A stretch of 36,820 nt of DNA, taken from NCBI GenBank assembly GCA_016297645.1, contig JAEDGF010000009.1, forward strand, positions 1 through 36,820. Reading direction: 5' to 3'. Below, in pieces: positions 1 through 13,100 of the stretch. Both the position numbers and the translations under genes were made by a program. Position 1 is the first letter of the stretch; each line of letters starts with the position of its first letter. Source of the DNA: Clostridiaceae bacterium (GTDB lineage: Bacteria > Bacillota > Clostridia > Oscillospirales > Acutalibacteraceae). Below the pieces are notes generated by a model. That model was not told the DNA's origin. It saw nothing but the letters and a program-made list of their open reading frames with translations, and ran no database searches.

Positions 1-673
1 TTTCGTTTCTGTACAATGTACCGTATTTCGAAAAGCTCGTTTTGTATATACCGCCCGCCGAGAGAAGCTCTGCAAGACGGACGGGAACCGCTCCCGGCAC
101 TTTTATTTCCATTATTATACCGTCACAAAACCTTTCGCCGTACTCCGGACTTGTAAGCGACAGGTCGCTTGTTCTGCCCAAGACATCGGTGTCAAAGGTA
201 ATTCGCACATTTTTGTCTGACCGTAATACGAACGAAAGCCGGTGGCAAAATATGAGCGCTGCCGGACGGAGTGTTTTATACTGTGAGGTAAACGCGTCTA
301 TCTCCCGTTCTATCTGAGTGGAGGAACGGTGCGTTTCACCGGCGAGCCATCGCATTGCCTCCGCTTCGCTGAGTCCCGTGCGCCGTTTGTACACAATGGA
401 AGCATACTTCTTTTTCAGCTCCGCAAACACCGTTTCGCCGCTTTCGACCTGCGAATACGCTCTGAGTCGCAGCTTTTCTTTGTATTCCGGCTGTTCGCAC
501 GAGCGTAAAATAAGCAGGCTTTCCGGAGTATCGAAGTAAAGGCTTCGAATGCTGCCCTCCGGATATTCGTCCGGGACAAGCTCCCTCGACGCGGCGGACA
601 TGAACCAATCAAACTGTTCCTGCGTGAGCATATATTTTAATTCGCTGCGCTCGAAGCATTGAAGATATTCCAT
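1..673 (-). CDS. VTC-domain polyphosphate polymerase-like protein (3' end beyond window)
   Basis: The gene starts inside the window and runs off the left edge; 224 codons are open. The ATG (673-671) follows AAAGGAGG at a good distance, which fixes the start. The translation carries the charged signature of the VTC (vacuolar transporter chaperone) catalytic tunnel: basic residues R9 and K13 in the first strand, SLYFDT at 44-49, EKLRLRAY at 66-73, ELKKK at 85-89 followed by KRR at 96-98, RITFD at 157-161, MEIK at 188-191 and SFSKYG at 213-218. In the family these residues bind polyphosphate and nucleotide, and the yeast homologue Vtc4 makes polyphosphate from ATP. Bacterial stand-alone VTC proteins are cytosolic and often sit beside a CotH kinase or membrane partner; any such partner would lie outside the window. 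Family membership is well supported. The exact substrate is inferred. Confidence 0.88.
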   Translation of the reverse strand, partial: MEYLQCFERSELKYMLTQEQFDWFMSAASRELVPDEYPEGSIRSLYFDTPESLLILRSCEQPEYKEKLRLRAYSQVESGETVFAELKKKYASIVYKRRTGLSEAEAMRWLAGETHRSSTQIEREIDAFTSQYKTLRPAALIFCHRLSFVLRSDKNVRITFDTDVLGRTSDLSLTSPEYGERFCDGIIMEIKVPGAVPVRLAELLSAGGIYKTSFSKYGTLYRNE

Positions 674-794
674 TTTTGCCGCCTCCTTTATTTGATGACT
701 CAATAATAATTCCCTTTCTTAAATCGAAGTTTAACTTCTTTTTCTTCTTCAAAAAAATATTATTTTTTTGCTGTCCCGCACATTCCCGACCGGA

Positions 795-825
795 CAAAAA
801 AAAGACCCCGCATAAAGCAAGGGTC
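795..825 (-). terminator. Intrinsic terminator, second in series after the giant gene
   Basis: On the minus strand GACCC (825-821) pairs with GGGTC (808-804), with a TTGC/GCG extension inside, followed directly by a run of eight or nine T (803-795). It is a stronger U-tract than the hairpin at 1071-1106 and insulates the VTC gene from upstream transcription. Confidence 0.7.
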
Positions 826-1070
826 GTAAAACTGATTTACTTATTCGGACATTACAAGCTGCTTGTCAATATCTCTGCCGCCGTACATTCTCCGAATGGC
901 AGCGACCGCGGAATCATCATGTGCGGAAGCACGGGAAAAAGGTACGCTTCACACACTGCTGCCTCGCACCGCGTACACTCTTTCCCGTCGTGCTGTTTAT
1001 CACACGCCGTGTCAGCACACTTGACGGTATATTGTGACCGCGCAGGCGCAATGCCGTCTTTTAAAACCAA

Positions 1071-1106
1071 GATCCCCCCAACGCTTTTTACAGCGCCGGG
1101 GGGATC
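1071..1106 (-). terminator. Terminator hairpin of the giant gene
   Basis: Nine-base arms GATCCCCCC / GGGGGGATC are extended after a small internal loop by CGCT/AGCG, and the hairpin starts about 40 bases past the TAA of the giant gene. The following minus-strand tract (TTGGTTTT) is only moderately T-rich, so termination here may be incomplete and finished at 796-825. Confidence 0.65.
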
Positions 1107-1147
1107 CGTTGTTCAGGCTTTTATGCCGCTTTCGCGTTTCTTATCAG

Positions 1148-4100
1148 TTATCTCTTGAACATACTGAACAGCTTCTTGAAGAAGTTGATAATTGCGCGGA
1201 AGAACTTGATAAGACCGTTCGGGGCAACCTCGTCGTCATCTGCTACATCGCCGTTGTACTTATTGAGAAGATCGCCGAGAGATTTTTCGAGCTGACGAAG
1301 GAATGCAAGGTCGCTCGTAGCAAAGAGCTGATTCAGGAACGAGTAGTTGCCGTTGAATTCTGCGAGCCAGTTTTCGGTTTCGGTTGCAGCGACATTAGCG
1401 GAGTAGAAGATGTAGTAAACAGTGTACATAACCTTATCCATGCCGTCTGTTGTGCTTACCATCTGGCTGAAATTATCAAGGAGCGAGGTAAGGAACTTGT
1501 AGCCGTTCTCATTAAGTTTGGGTTTGAGCATAGCCTCAATCGCATTAACATTCTGAGGATCGGAGATGAAGCGAAGGATGAGTCTGAGGATGATGGTGAC
1601 CATATCAACCTGATCGCCGCCCTTGCCTGCGTACTTCATCGTGTAAGCCTGCTTGCCGTCGTATACCCACTGACCGCTGAGCGAATCGAAGGTGACGACC
1701 TGACCTACCGTGAGTTCCTTAATAGCTTCGGTCGCAACAGTTGCGAGCTTGAAGCCGTATTTTTCCTCAATGCCTTTAAGAGCCTGACCGAGGAGTCCTT
1801 CGATGTCGACCTTGAAGTCGAAGCCGAAGAGTGTTGCGAGATCGAGATCCTTGCCGACAACGGGCTCAACCGTTTCGAGAACTCTGACTACCGCGTTGAG
1901 AGTATTTCTTACTACGGTGTCAAGACCTTCGGAGTTGAGGAAGTAGATAACTGCCGGGAGGAGATCAAGTATCTGGTTAACAGGATCTTCAAGAACCTTA
2001 TTGACCTTTGAAAGGAGCGGAGTGAGGATGTTTCTGAGGATGTTATCCGTGTCGACCTCAGCTGCTGCCGTGTAGTCATCTATGGAGAGAATGCCTTCGC
2101 AGTGGAGAGCTTCGAGGAGCGGGATAATACCGTAAGCGTAACCCTTAGCGGATTCGATTACAATGTAATCCTCGCCGTCCTTGGTGTTGAAGAATGCGAG
2201 TTCCTTATCGCAAAGGAGCCATTGAAGGATGGGCGTTGCGGGATGGAGCATTCTTACGATCTCGTTGACGAATGCGGTCTGATCGCCTGTGGTGATCTCG
2301 TTGACCTTGTAGTCGTTCCAGTAGTTGAGGTCAACGCCGATGGAGTCGTTAACGATTGTCGCAAGGTGGTTGAAGAGTTCATCGCCGATAGCTTCTTTGA
2401 GCTTCGGAACAAGACCCTGAATGAGATCGAGGAGCTTGTTGAGGAGATCGGTGGTGTAGATCGACTTGCCTATGAGCTGATCGAAGAGATCGTCAAGGCT
2501 CTTGATGTTTATACCGTTGATCTCAACGCCGAGAAGCGTGATCATCGTGTCAATGAAGTGCGGGAGCCACTTGGTAATGTATTCGCCCATTTCTCTGGTG
2601 TAGAGAGGACCGTATACATAATCGAAGATACTGCCCATTGTGATGGGTGAAAGAACCTCGCCGGAATTTGCCTTATCGGTAAGTATCCAGTTGAATTGCT
2701 TCCACTCAACTTCGGCTTCGGAGTAACCGCTGCCGGTGATGAACGCCATTATCGTTCTGTAAATCGCTTCTGCCTTTTCATCGTTGCCGAGAAGCTTGAT
2801 GAAGGCATCCTTGTTGCCGCCGTAGGAAACGACATCGAGGAGGAGCGTGATGAATACGGTAACGAATTCGTAGCGTTTTTCGGTGTCGGAGTAAACCATA
2901 CGGAAGCCCTGAACACCGTCATATGACTGATAGGGTTCAAGCTTGCCGAAGTAGAACTTGGCGAGATATTCACCTATCGGGGACTGTGCGTCAATTCCGG
3001 TCTTGTCAAGAAGGATAGCGAAGATACCTTCGAAATCAAGGCTTGAAAGATCGAACTTGATAAGGCTTGAAAGGCTGAGATCGTCCTTGCCGATGTTCTT
3101 ACCGACTTCTTTAAGGAGAGCGTCAACGGGAGCTACGAGGTTCGTTGCCGAAACACTTACACCGTCGGCGTTGATGAAGTAGATAAGCTCGGGAAGAAGT
3201 GCAAGTGCTTCGTTGATCGGGTCTGCAAGAACCTCGTCGATTCTGTCGCAGACATTTGTAAGAAGCTCAACAAGTACGCGAGCGGTAATTGTTGTTCCTT
3301 CCTTTGCCTCGGGAACAGTGATGTGTGAGTCGACACCGATTGCTTCAAGGATGGGTGCAAGACCGTACTTGTAGCCTTCGCCGCCGCCGATAACTATCTT
3401 AGCCTGAGCACCGGTTTCGATGTCGGTGAAGAAGGTCATCTGCTGGTCGAAGAGGAGCCAGTCGAGAACATTTCCTACATTGGAAAGTCTGTTTGCAAGA
3501 GCCGCAACGAATGTGGTCTTGTCGGTAATGCCGCTTACGGGAGCGGTGAGAGCTTTAAGGTCGCAATCGAGAACAACACCTATTGTATCAATAAGGCTGT
3601 CGTCGAGCTTTTTAAGCATGTTGCCGATCTTGGCAAGGAGCTTATTGGCTATCTCATCGGTGTAGATGTTGAGTTTTTTGCTGATGAAGTCTGCGAGGCT
3701 GTCGGAGCCGTCAACGAACTTAGCAATAACGAGGTCAACGATCTCAACGATGTTATCGTCAATATACTTCGCTGTTTCTTCGTTCCAGTTGTTATCGTAT
3801 TGGAGATAGTTAACAGTGCGTACGGGCTGAGTTGCGGGAAGTACATTTGAAGCAGGATCAAGGAGAACCTTCTTTATGGCTTCTTCGCGTTCAGCTTCGG
3901 TAGCGTAGTTGTTGAAGTATACCCAGTCGATATCCTTCATAGCCGCGTCAAAGTCGCCGCCGGTTGTAAGGAGAGCTTTGAGGTTTCTGAAATTCTCAAC
4001 CGTGAAGCCGTCAACCATACCCGCGATAATGTCGGTGATGGGCTGTTCGTTTCCTTCATAGAACAGAACTTCGAGAACTATGCTCAGGAGGATGGTGATC

Positions 4101-7100
4101 ATGTCGCCTCTGCCTGTGCCGTTCTTGGTGACCATCTTCCAGCCGTTTACGCCGGAGTAGGTGTAAGGCTTAACCTCGCCTACATAGAACTTTTCAAGGA
4201 TATTCTCGTCTGCGGAAGCATCGGGAACGAAGGTTACCTTGCCGTCCGTGACATCGTAATGTCCGTTGAATACATCGTAGATCTTAATGCCCTTGGTGAT
4301 ATCCTTGGCTTCGAGGAACTTAACGATACCTTCGAGGTCGAGGTTCTTGACATTGAGTCCGAGTTTGGTTTCTACATAGTCCTCAATGGTGGTTCCGCCG
4401 AGATCGAGGACACCCTTTTCTACGAGGATGTTGACCGCGTTGAGAACGCCGCCGAGGAGGTTGTATGCAGCGGTGGAAACACCGTTTGCATTGATGAAGT
4501 AGAGAAGTCCGGGAAGAAGATCGAGAGCTTCGTCAACGGGTTTTGCAAGGATAACATCTACTCTTGCAAGTATCGACTTGATAACCGCATTGAAGAAGGT
4601 CATCTGAATTCCGTCAACACTTACCATCGTTTCACAGGTGTAGCCTGCCTTGTATTCGGGCAGCTCGACACCGAGAGCGATGAGGAGAGGTGCAAGACCG
4701 TTGATGTAACCGTCTGCGCCTGCGATGTTGAGGAGAGTCTTGCCGTCGGCGCCCGTGTTGCCGGTCTTATCGTCTACGAAGAAGCCGTAGTCTTTACCGA
4801 ACAGGAGCCAGTCAAGAAGTGTGTAGATGGGTTCAACTATTTCCGTAAGTCCTGCTGCGAAGGTTGCGGCGTCGGTGATGTCGGCGTCCTCAAACTTCAT
4901 GCCGTCCCACTTGCTGAGGTCACAGCTGAGAACCATACCGAGGAGTCTTATAACCTTGGTATCGGCAAGGTTGTAGAGCTTTTCGGTGAGTTCGAGGATC
5001 TTGTTGAGATACTCTGCCTTGTAAAGCGTGAACTTACCGTTAATAAACTCGCCGAGGGTCTCGCCGTTGCCGGTCATCTTGATGATGGAGTCAACGACTG
5101 TGCCGAGGTTGTCATAAAGAGTATCGGCTGTTCTCTGCGTCCAATCGGTGCAGTAGGTGAGGTAGTTGTTGAACGGAGTTATGGGAAGGTTTATCTCGGT
5201 GTACTCGGGTTCGGGAGTAACATCATCGGAAGCTTCATTCATGTAGTTCCAGTGATAGTCGCCCGGGAGAGCCTTGGTGCCGAGCTGTGTGAGCATCTTG
5301 ATAACAGCGCCCACGGTTTCCTTCTTGGGTGTGCCGTCGTCGTTCTTACCGCTGATAAGAATGTCGAGAGCAGTTGCGTTGTCCTTATAGAGGACAGCTT
5401 CGATGAGGTAGTTGAATACTACCGTGATGAGGTCGGATCTGTCTTTGTTCTTATCGGAGGTGTACTCCATCTTGAAGGAGGCGGAGCCGTTTGCCGACTT
5501 GAAGTAGGTGATCTGACCGAGGAAGAAGTTCTGAATACCGTTTTCTCTTACGAAGGTTGTAAGATCCATACCGGTAACAGCTTCGAGAACGGTAACGATA
5601 GCAATGAGGTCGAGCTTCTTGATATCGACGGTAACATTGATATTGTTGTCCGCAAGGAGTTTGTTGATAAGACCGTTGAGGTCTATCTCGGTGTCGTTTA
5701 CACCGTCGCCGTTGAGGTCAAGCTCGATACCGAGTTTCTCGATAAGGGTCTTGCCGTCGGCATCCTTCTCATTGATCTTATTAACAAGTCCGAGTGCAGC
5801 ACCGAGGAGGTTATTGACGGCGCTTGCAAGACCGTTTGCGTTAATGAAGTAGAGGAGGTTCGGGATAAGAGCGAGTGCTTCGTTGACGGGGTCGACAAGG
5901 ATAGCGTCGAGTCTGTCAAGGATAGCGGTAACGAGAGGTCTTATCGTATTTTCGGTGTTCGAAAGCTCTGTTACGGGCGACGCAGAGAGGTCAACGCCGA
6001 TAGCTTCGAGGAGCGGAACAAGGCCGTAGGCATAGCCGCTGTAACCGTTGATAACGATGAGATCCTGAACGCCGGTCTTATCGTTGCCGAAGAACTTGTA
6101 GCTGTCGCCGAAGAGGAGCCAGTCGAGAACGCCTGCAAGAGGAGTTACTATCTCGCAGATGCCGTCGATGAAGTCATCTCTGCCTATTCTGCCGGTGCCG
6201 AAGTCCATCTTTGCATACGCGGAAAGGTCAACATCGAGGACCATTCCGAGAGTGTTAAGAAGGGTTTCGTCTACCTTGGAGGTAAGGTCTGCGATGCTCT
6301 TGGCGAGCTTGTTGAGGATTTCAGCCGTATAGAGCTGCTCCTCGGGATTGAACACGCCTTCAACTATCTGAGCGACCGTGGTTCCTTCCTTACCGATCAT
6401 CTTGAATACCTGATCGATTACATCGTCAAGGTTCGTGCTGAGGTAATCGGCAAGAGTTTCGGTCCATGCGGAATTGTAGGTGAGGTAGTTGATAGTGGGT
6501 GTGAACTTAGTGAGGTCTGTTTCGGGAGTGATTTCTTCGAGCTTAACATTCTCGTCGAAGTAGAACCAGTTGACATCAACACCGATATCGTACTTGTACT
6601 CTTTGAGGAGTGCAAGGATAGCAGCGATAGTACCGCTGTTAAGTCCTGCCATTTCTTCGATCTTCGTCTGATTCTGTTCAATCGTAAGAAGGTCGATCAC
6701 ATAGCTGAGGATTATGGTGATCATGTCGGCTCTGTCTCTCAGGAGGTCAGTGCCGTTGCCGGTAGTACCGAAGCGCATCTTGTAAGCGGTTGCGCCCGAA
6801 ACGGAAGTGTAGGAGTAAACCTCGCCGATTGCGAATTTTTCAAGCGAGTTGATGTGGCTTGTAAGGTCAAGTCCGGTTACCTTTTCAACAACATTTACGA
6901 TCCAGCCGAGGTTAATATCGGAGATATTGAAGTCGATGTCTGCGCTTACCTTGTCGTGGAGAACGCCGGTAACGAGAGCGTTTACAAGCTCTTCGCCGTT
7001 GTTGTAATCCTTGATCTGCTCGATGCTGTCGAGGAGTCCGGATGCCTTAACGGTATCGAAGATGTTGATTACGGACGAAGCGAGGTTGTAGACCGAAGCT

Positions 7101-10100
7101 CCGAGGCCGTTTGCGTTGATGAAGTAGATAAGCTCGGGGATGAGAGCAAGAACTTCGTCAATCGGGTTTGCGAGGATCTCGTTTACTCTTGCAACAAGCT
7201 GAGTAAGGATATCCTTAATGAGTGCGTCAGCGTCGGCGTAGTCGGATTTGAGGTTCTTAACGCCGAGTGCTTCGAGGATGTAGCCGAGACCGTACTTGTA
7301 GCCGGACTTGCCGCCTATCTTGATAAGCTCGTTATCAAGACGGTTGCCGTCTGCGTCAACATTGCCGGTAGCGCTGTCAACGAAGAAGGAGTAGCTTTCG
7401 CCGAGAAGGAGCCAGCCGAGGAGCTTGTCGAGCGGTTTAAGTATCTTGCAAAGACCTGCGATGAAGTCATCGGAGTTCTCGATTGCATAGGTAGCCTTGC
7501 CGCTGTTGACAGTGTATCTCATGCCGGTTTCACCGTCGGTGAGATAGGTTACCGACGCGTCGTATGCTGCGAAGTTGTAGTTATCGTTCCACTGTGAAAG
7601 CTCGCCGCCGAGGATAAGGCCTGCTGCTTCACCGAGATGCTGACCGATAACCGCTTTTTCGCCGTAGAACAAGCCGGAAACGGCGGAGAGAAGTTTGTTG
7701 AGGTTATCTGCATTGAATACGAGCTTGTTGAGGTCGACATTCTTTGCGATAAGATCTTCGATCGTTACGGGGTCGCCGTCCTTGGCAATCATTTTGAGGA
7801 CGCCGTTTACAAGCGAGGTAAGTCCGGTGTCGAGATATGCTGCCTTGTCGTAAGTCCAGTCGTTCTTGTATCCGAGGTAAACGAAGGAGTATACGGGAAC
7901 GGTGGTAACCTGTTCGCTGAGATCGACGGTTTCATCGAAGTAGTTCCAGTTGAACGCCTTGGGAGTGAAGCCGCTGTCGTTGCCTTTAAGAAGTTCAACG
8001 ACCTTAACAACCGTACCTGCGTCAAGGGAGAGGAGCTTTTCGAGTGCTTCGGCGTTGCCGTCTGCCATTGCAACCTCGATGAGGAAGTTAACAAGAACAG
8101 TAAGCATATCGATTCTGCCCTGCGTATCGGAATATACCATTCTGAACGCTGCCTTGCCGTTGGAGGACTTGAAGTATTCAATGTTTCCTATACGGAAGTT
8201 GTCGAGCTTGTCGGCGGTAACGACATCTGCGATTTTAAGGCCTGTTGCAGCCTCAACTACCTTAACGATAGCAAGGAGATCGAGATTGTCGATATCGACT
8301 GTTGCTTTGATGTTGTTCTTTGCGAGGAGGTCATTGATGATAGCGTTAACATCAACAGCCTGATCTTTAAGAATCGGGTTAACGGTGTCAAGGAGTCCGA
8401 ATGCAGCGCCGAGAAGGTTCTGTACGGAAGCCGAAAGACCGTTTGCATTGATGAAGTAGAGGATATTCGGAAGAAGTCCGAGTACCTGATCGATAGGATC
8501 GTTGAGGATATCTTCAACGCGTTTAAGGAGAGCGTTGACAACGGGGTTAAGAAGCTCGGTTGTGCTTGTTATCGCCGTGCAGTCGGGAAGGACTACGCCG
8601 AGAGCTTCAAGTATCGGTACAAGACCGGTCTTGTAGCCTTCGTAACCCGTGATGTTGATAAGATCGGTAACATCTGTTTCAACGGGTGTTTCCTTAGCGG
8701 AGAAGAATTTGAGCGAGTCGCCGAACAGGAGCCAGTCGAGGAGAGGAGTAAGAGGTGTAAGAACCTTTACAAGTCCGTCAACGAAGGACGCTCTGTCGGT
8801 TATCTGCTCATCGGTGAAGTTCATCGTGTTGTAAGCGGTAAGATCCGCACCGAGAACCATGCCGACCATGTTTGTAAGGGTTTCGCCGAGCTTGTCGGTA
8901 AGACCCTTGACAGCCTTAACGATGGCGTTGAGGTTGTCAGCCGTGTAGAGGTCGCTCAGCTTGAAGCTCTCTGCGATTATCTCTGCAACGGTGGTGCCTT
9001 CCTTGCCCGACATGGTAAGTACTTCGGCAACGATAGCTTCGAGGTTATCGTTGAGGTACTGAGCGGTGGCCTTGTTCCAGTCGGAAGCATAGGTGAGGTA
9101 GTTTATAGTGTTTTCGGGGATGTTCTTTACGGAATCCTCTGTGTATTCGGGAAGCGGATTCTTCAATTCGCCGGTGGTCTTGTCATAGACAGACTTGTCA
9201 TCGTCGAAGTAGAACCAGTCGATCGGCTTAACGCCGTCGATCACATAGCCTTTGAGAACGGTGATGATCGATTTGATCATTTCAGCCGTGACCTTATCGT
9301 TATTGATAAGCTTTGCAAGGGCATCTGCGTTCGGATATGTTCCGTCGTTTGCCGGGTCATATTCGAGGACATCAAGAATTACGCTGAACAGTATCGTGAT
9401 GAGGTCAGCTCTGTCGCGGGCGTCGTTCGTGCCGTCGCTGTCGGTGGGCTTGCCGTCAGCAGCTGCAAAGCGCATCTTGTATGCATTCGCGAAGGTTTCG
9501 GAAACCGTGGGATACTTTTCAACAACGCCGAGAGCGAATTTTTCAAGTCCGTATCCGATAGCGTCGCTGATGTTAAGACCGGTGAACGCTTCCGCAAGCT
9601 CGATTACCCATTGAAGGTTTACGCCTTCGAGAGTGAACTTGAAGTTTTCGGGAGCCTTGTCGCCGAGTGCTTTCTTGATAACATCGGTGATGAGAGTATC
9701 GATATCAACTGCCTTGCCCGTGAGCGGCTCTGCTTCTTTGAGGAGAGCGAGAACGGGACCTGCAAGGTTGTTGACTACGGCGTTGAGTCCGCCTGCGTTA
9801 ATGAAGTAGAGAATTTCGGGGATAAGAGCGAGAGCTTCGTCAACGGGGTTCGAAAGTATCTCATCAGCTCTTGCAACTACCGATTTGATAATTGCGGAGA
9901 TCATTTCGCCGCAGTTATTGTATTCTCTTACGGCTTTGAGGTTCTTGCAGCCGAGAGCTTCAAGAAGGAGAACGAGAGAGGTGTCATAACCCTTTGCGCC
10001 GGTGAGCTTGATAAGCTCGTTGCCGACTCTCTGTTCGTTGCCGTTGGCGTCGAGGACGGGGTTGCCGTCCGCGTCGCGGAGAATGTTGCCGTCGGAGTTG

Positions 10101-13100
10101 GGAACGAAGAAGCCGTAGCTTTCGCCGTTAAGCAGCCATCCGAGAAGTCTTTCGGCGGGTTTGAGAACTATTGCAAGTCCGTCCGCGAACTCGTTCGCAT
10201 TGGCAATCGCATAGGTCTTTGTGCCGTCGACGGTTCTGTATTTAAGGCCGTTTTCGGTTCCTTCGTAGGTTGCTGTTTCGTCGAATTTCTCGAACTTGTA
10301 AGCGTCCTTCCACTGAGTGAGGTCGGCGCCGAGAACAAGACCGATAAGCTCGAACAGAGTTTCGTTGAGAACAGAATCTTCGCCGTAGAGGAAGCCTCTG
10401 AGAGCGTCGAGAATCTGGTTGAGAACATCGGAGGTGAGGTAATCGTCAAGCTTGATACCGATAAGATCGGAAACGCTTGTGATGTCACTGCCGGTGAGCT
10501 TGAGAATTTCAACGACGATGTTGTTGAGATTGTCGCTGAGGTAAGCAGCCTTCGAATATGTCCAGTCGTTGGAATAGTTGAGGTATACGAACGCGTTGGT
10601 CGGAACGGTGATACCGCTGCCGAGCGTTACGGACTCGTCAAAGTAATTCCAGTTGAGGTCAATAGGCGTTGAGGTCTTGATGCCCTGGAGCATCTTGACG
10701 ATTGCGGAAACGGTGCTCTTTGTAGGCTCGCCGGTGTTTTCGTCCTTACCGTTGATAAGGATATCGAGAGCCTTGGCGTTATCCTTGTAAAGAAGGATTT
10801 CGATAGCAAGGTTAACGACGAAGGTGAGCATATCCTTGGGACCTTCTTCTTCGGAGTAGACCATCTTGAAGCTGGGCGTACTCTTATCGGCAGAATCGGC
10901 GTTGTATACGATCTGACCGAAATAGAAGTCCTCGATCTTCTTCTCTGTGAAGATCTCGCTTATTTCCATGCCGGTAGCGTCTTCAATGACACCTACAAGA
11001 GCATAGAAGTCGAGCTTCGAGAGATTAAGATTGATGTTGGCATCCTTGAATATGTCGTTTATAAGACCTTCAACATCTACGGCGTTGTCGCCGAGTGCAG
11101 GAGCGAGCTTGTCGAGAAGTGCAACTACTCCTGCAAGGAGGTTGTTTACACAGGTGGCAAGACCGTTTGCATTGATGAAGTAGAGAAGCTCGGGGATAAG
11201 CGCGAGAACTTCGTCAACGGGGTTCGCAAGGATAACTTCAACTCTTGCAAGGATGTTGTTTACAAGCGGATAGAAGATATCTTCGGTGGTCGAGCCTTCG
11301 TCGGGAAGGATTACGCCGAGAGCTTCAAGGAGCGGAACGAGTCCCTTATAGTAACCGTCTGCGCCTTTGAGGTTGATAAGAACTTCAATGCCTTCGTCCG
11401 TCTTCTTATCGAAGTAGGTGATATCTTTTCCGAAGAGAAGCCAGTCAAGTACAGGATAAATGGGACGGAGTATCTGGCAGAGAACATTGACGAACGAGGT
11501 TCTGTCGTTTACCGTCTTATCTTCCAGAGTGAAGTTTTTAAGCGGAAGGAGGTCGATATCGAGAACGATGCCGAGTACCTTCAAGAGAGTATCGTCAAGC
11601 TTGCCGAGAGTGGGCTGAACGAGATCGAGGATCTTTTGAAGTGTTTCCTTCGTGTAGAGAGTGTTTTTGAGGTCTACCTTGTCGGTGAGCAGAGCGCCGA
11701 GGTCGGTGTAATCGGCCTTCGCCATTTGAAGTACCGTCTTGATTATCTCGTTGCGGTTCTTGTAAATGTATTCGGCTGTATCCTCTGTCCAGTCGGACGC
11801 GTAGGTGAGATAGTAGGAGGAGTGATGTGCCGGGAGGTTACCGGGAGTTTCCAGAGTGATCTCGTCGGGATTTTCTCTGAGAACGAGCTTGCCGTTTTCA
11901 TCCTTTTCGTATCTCGTGAGTCTGGTGTCGAAGTAGAACCAGTCGTAAGGAAGTGTTTCGGTTTCGAAGCCTTCTTTAAGGAAGTCGATAACGCCTTCGA
12001 TAATTTCAACATTGATATCAATGTTTGCAAGGCTTACTATCGTCGCGGCATTCTGCTTGTACTCAACGACATCAACTATCATTGAAAGAAGAACGGTGAT
12101 GAAGTCCGAAAGCTGACCGTTGCCGGTGCCGCCTTCCTTGACGGTGAGGTATTCATCCTCGCTGAATACTGCTCTGTATGCCATCTTGGTGCTTGCCGAA
12201 CGGTAGCTGACAAGATCGCCCATGTAGAAGTATTGAAGCTTGGTTCCGATCGCGCCTCTGATATCAAGACCCGTGAACAGCTCGACGAGTTTGAGAACAT
12301 AGTCGATGTTTACATTGTCGATATCGAAGGTGATGTTCTTGTTTTTCAGCTGCTTTTGAAGTACATCGGTGACGAGGTCGTTGATGTTGAGCTTCATGCC
12401 GACGGCTTTTTCAACCTCGGGCGAGCTGATAAGCGAGAGAACACCTGCAAGGAGGTTGTTAACAACAACGCTCAGACCGTTTGCGTTGATGAAGTAGATA
12501 AGCTCGGGGATCATGTTGAGTATCTCGTAAACGGGATCAGCCATGATCTTGTCGATTCTGTTGCAAACGACATTCAGAATATCATTGACAAACTCCTGAG
12601 TCTTATAAGCGTCTTTGTAGATGTCGTTGCCGTCTTTATCTACGCCGTCTTTCTCTTTGTAGATATAATAGGTATACGCTTTGAGCTGGCAGTTACCGCC
12701 CACGCAGCCGAGAGCTTCAAGCAGGTAGCTGAGCGACTCCGCATAACCGTTCGCACCTTTGAGGGTGATGAGGGTATCGTGGATGGGATTGTCGAAGCTG
12801 TCGTATTTGCCGGACTCCTGCTGTGCGTTGAAGAATGTGTAATCAGCGCCGAAGAGGAGCCAGTTGAGAAGCCTGTAAGCAGGTTTCAGGATAAGCGTTA
12901 CGCCGCTGATGAATGTAGCTCTGTCGTTTACAAGATAGATCTTGCCGGTGTACTGTGTGGTTTCCTTAACAGGGTTACCATTTTCATCGGTAATAACATT
13001 GCCTTCTTCGTCGAGCTTGTCGGTAACGATATCGAAGGTACCTTCTCTGTATTTAAGACCGTTTTCGCTGTCGGTAAGGTATGTCGCACCCGCAACCTCT

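Larger units (their letters stand above)
674..1147. other. Intergenic region between the giant gene and the VTC gene
   Basis: I see no convincing gene here. The part next to the VTC start (about 690-790) is very AT-rich and probably holds its promoter, but no hexamer pair stands out. Two minus-strand terminator hairpins lie at 796-825 and 1071-1106. Between them a TTG-initiated, cysteine-rich frame (852-1070, minus) is open, but it lacks a ribosome binding site and begins inside the U-tract of the upstream terminator. Confidence 0.6.

Noticed and set aside
852..1070. Cysteine-rich 72-residue minus-strand frame between the two terminators after the giant gene
   Set aside because: TTG start inside a terminator U-tract, no ribosome binding site and no recognisable zinc-finger spacing. 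Kept only as a note.
4259..7597. A plus-strand open frame of 1112 codons (and others at 1034-2011, 7637-10672, 13226-15346)
   Set aside because: It lies in exact codon register opposite the giant gene, is open only because that gene avoids TTA, CTA and TCA, and its composition mirrors the repeat. No ribosome binding sites.
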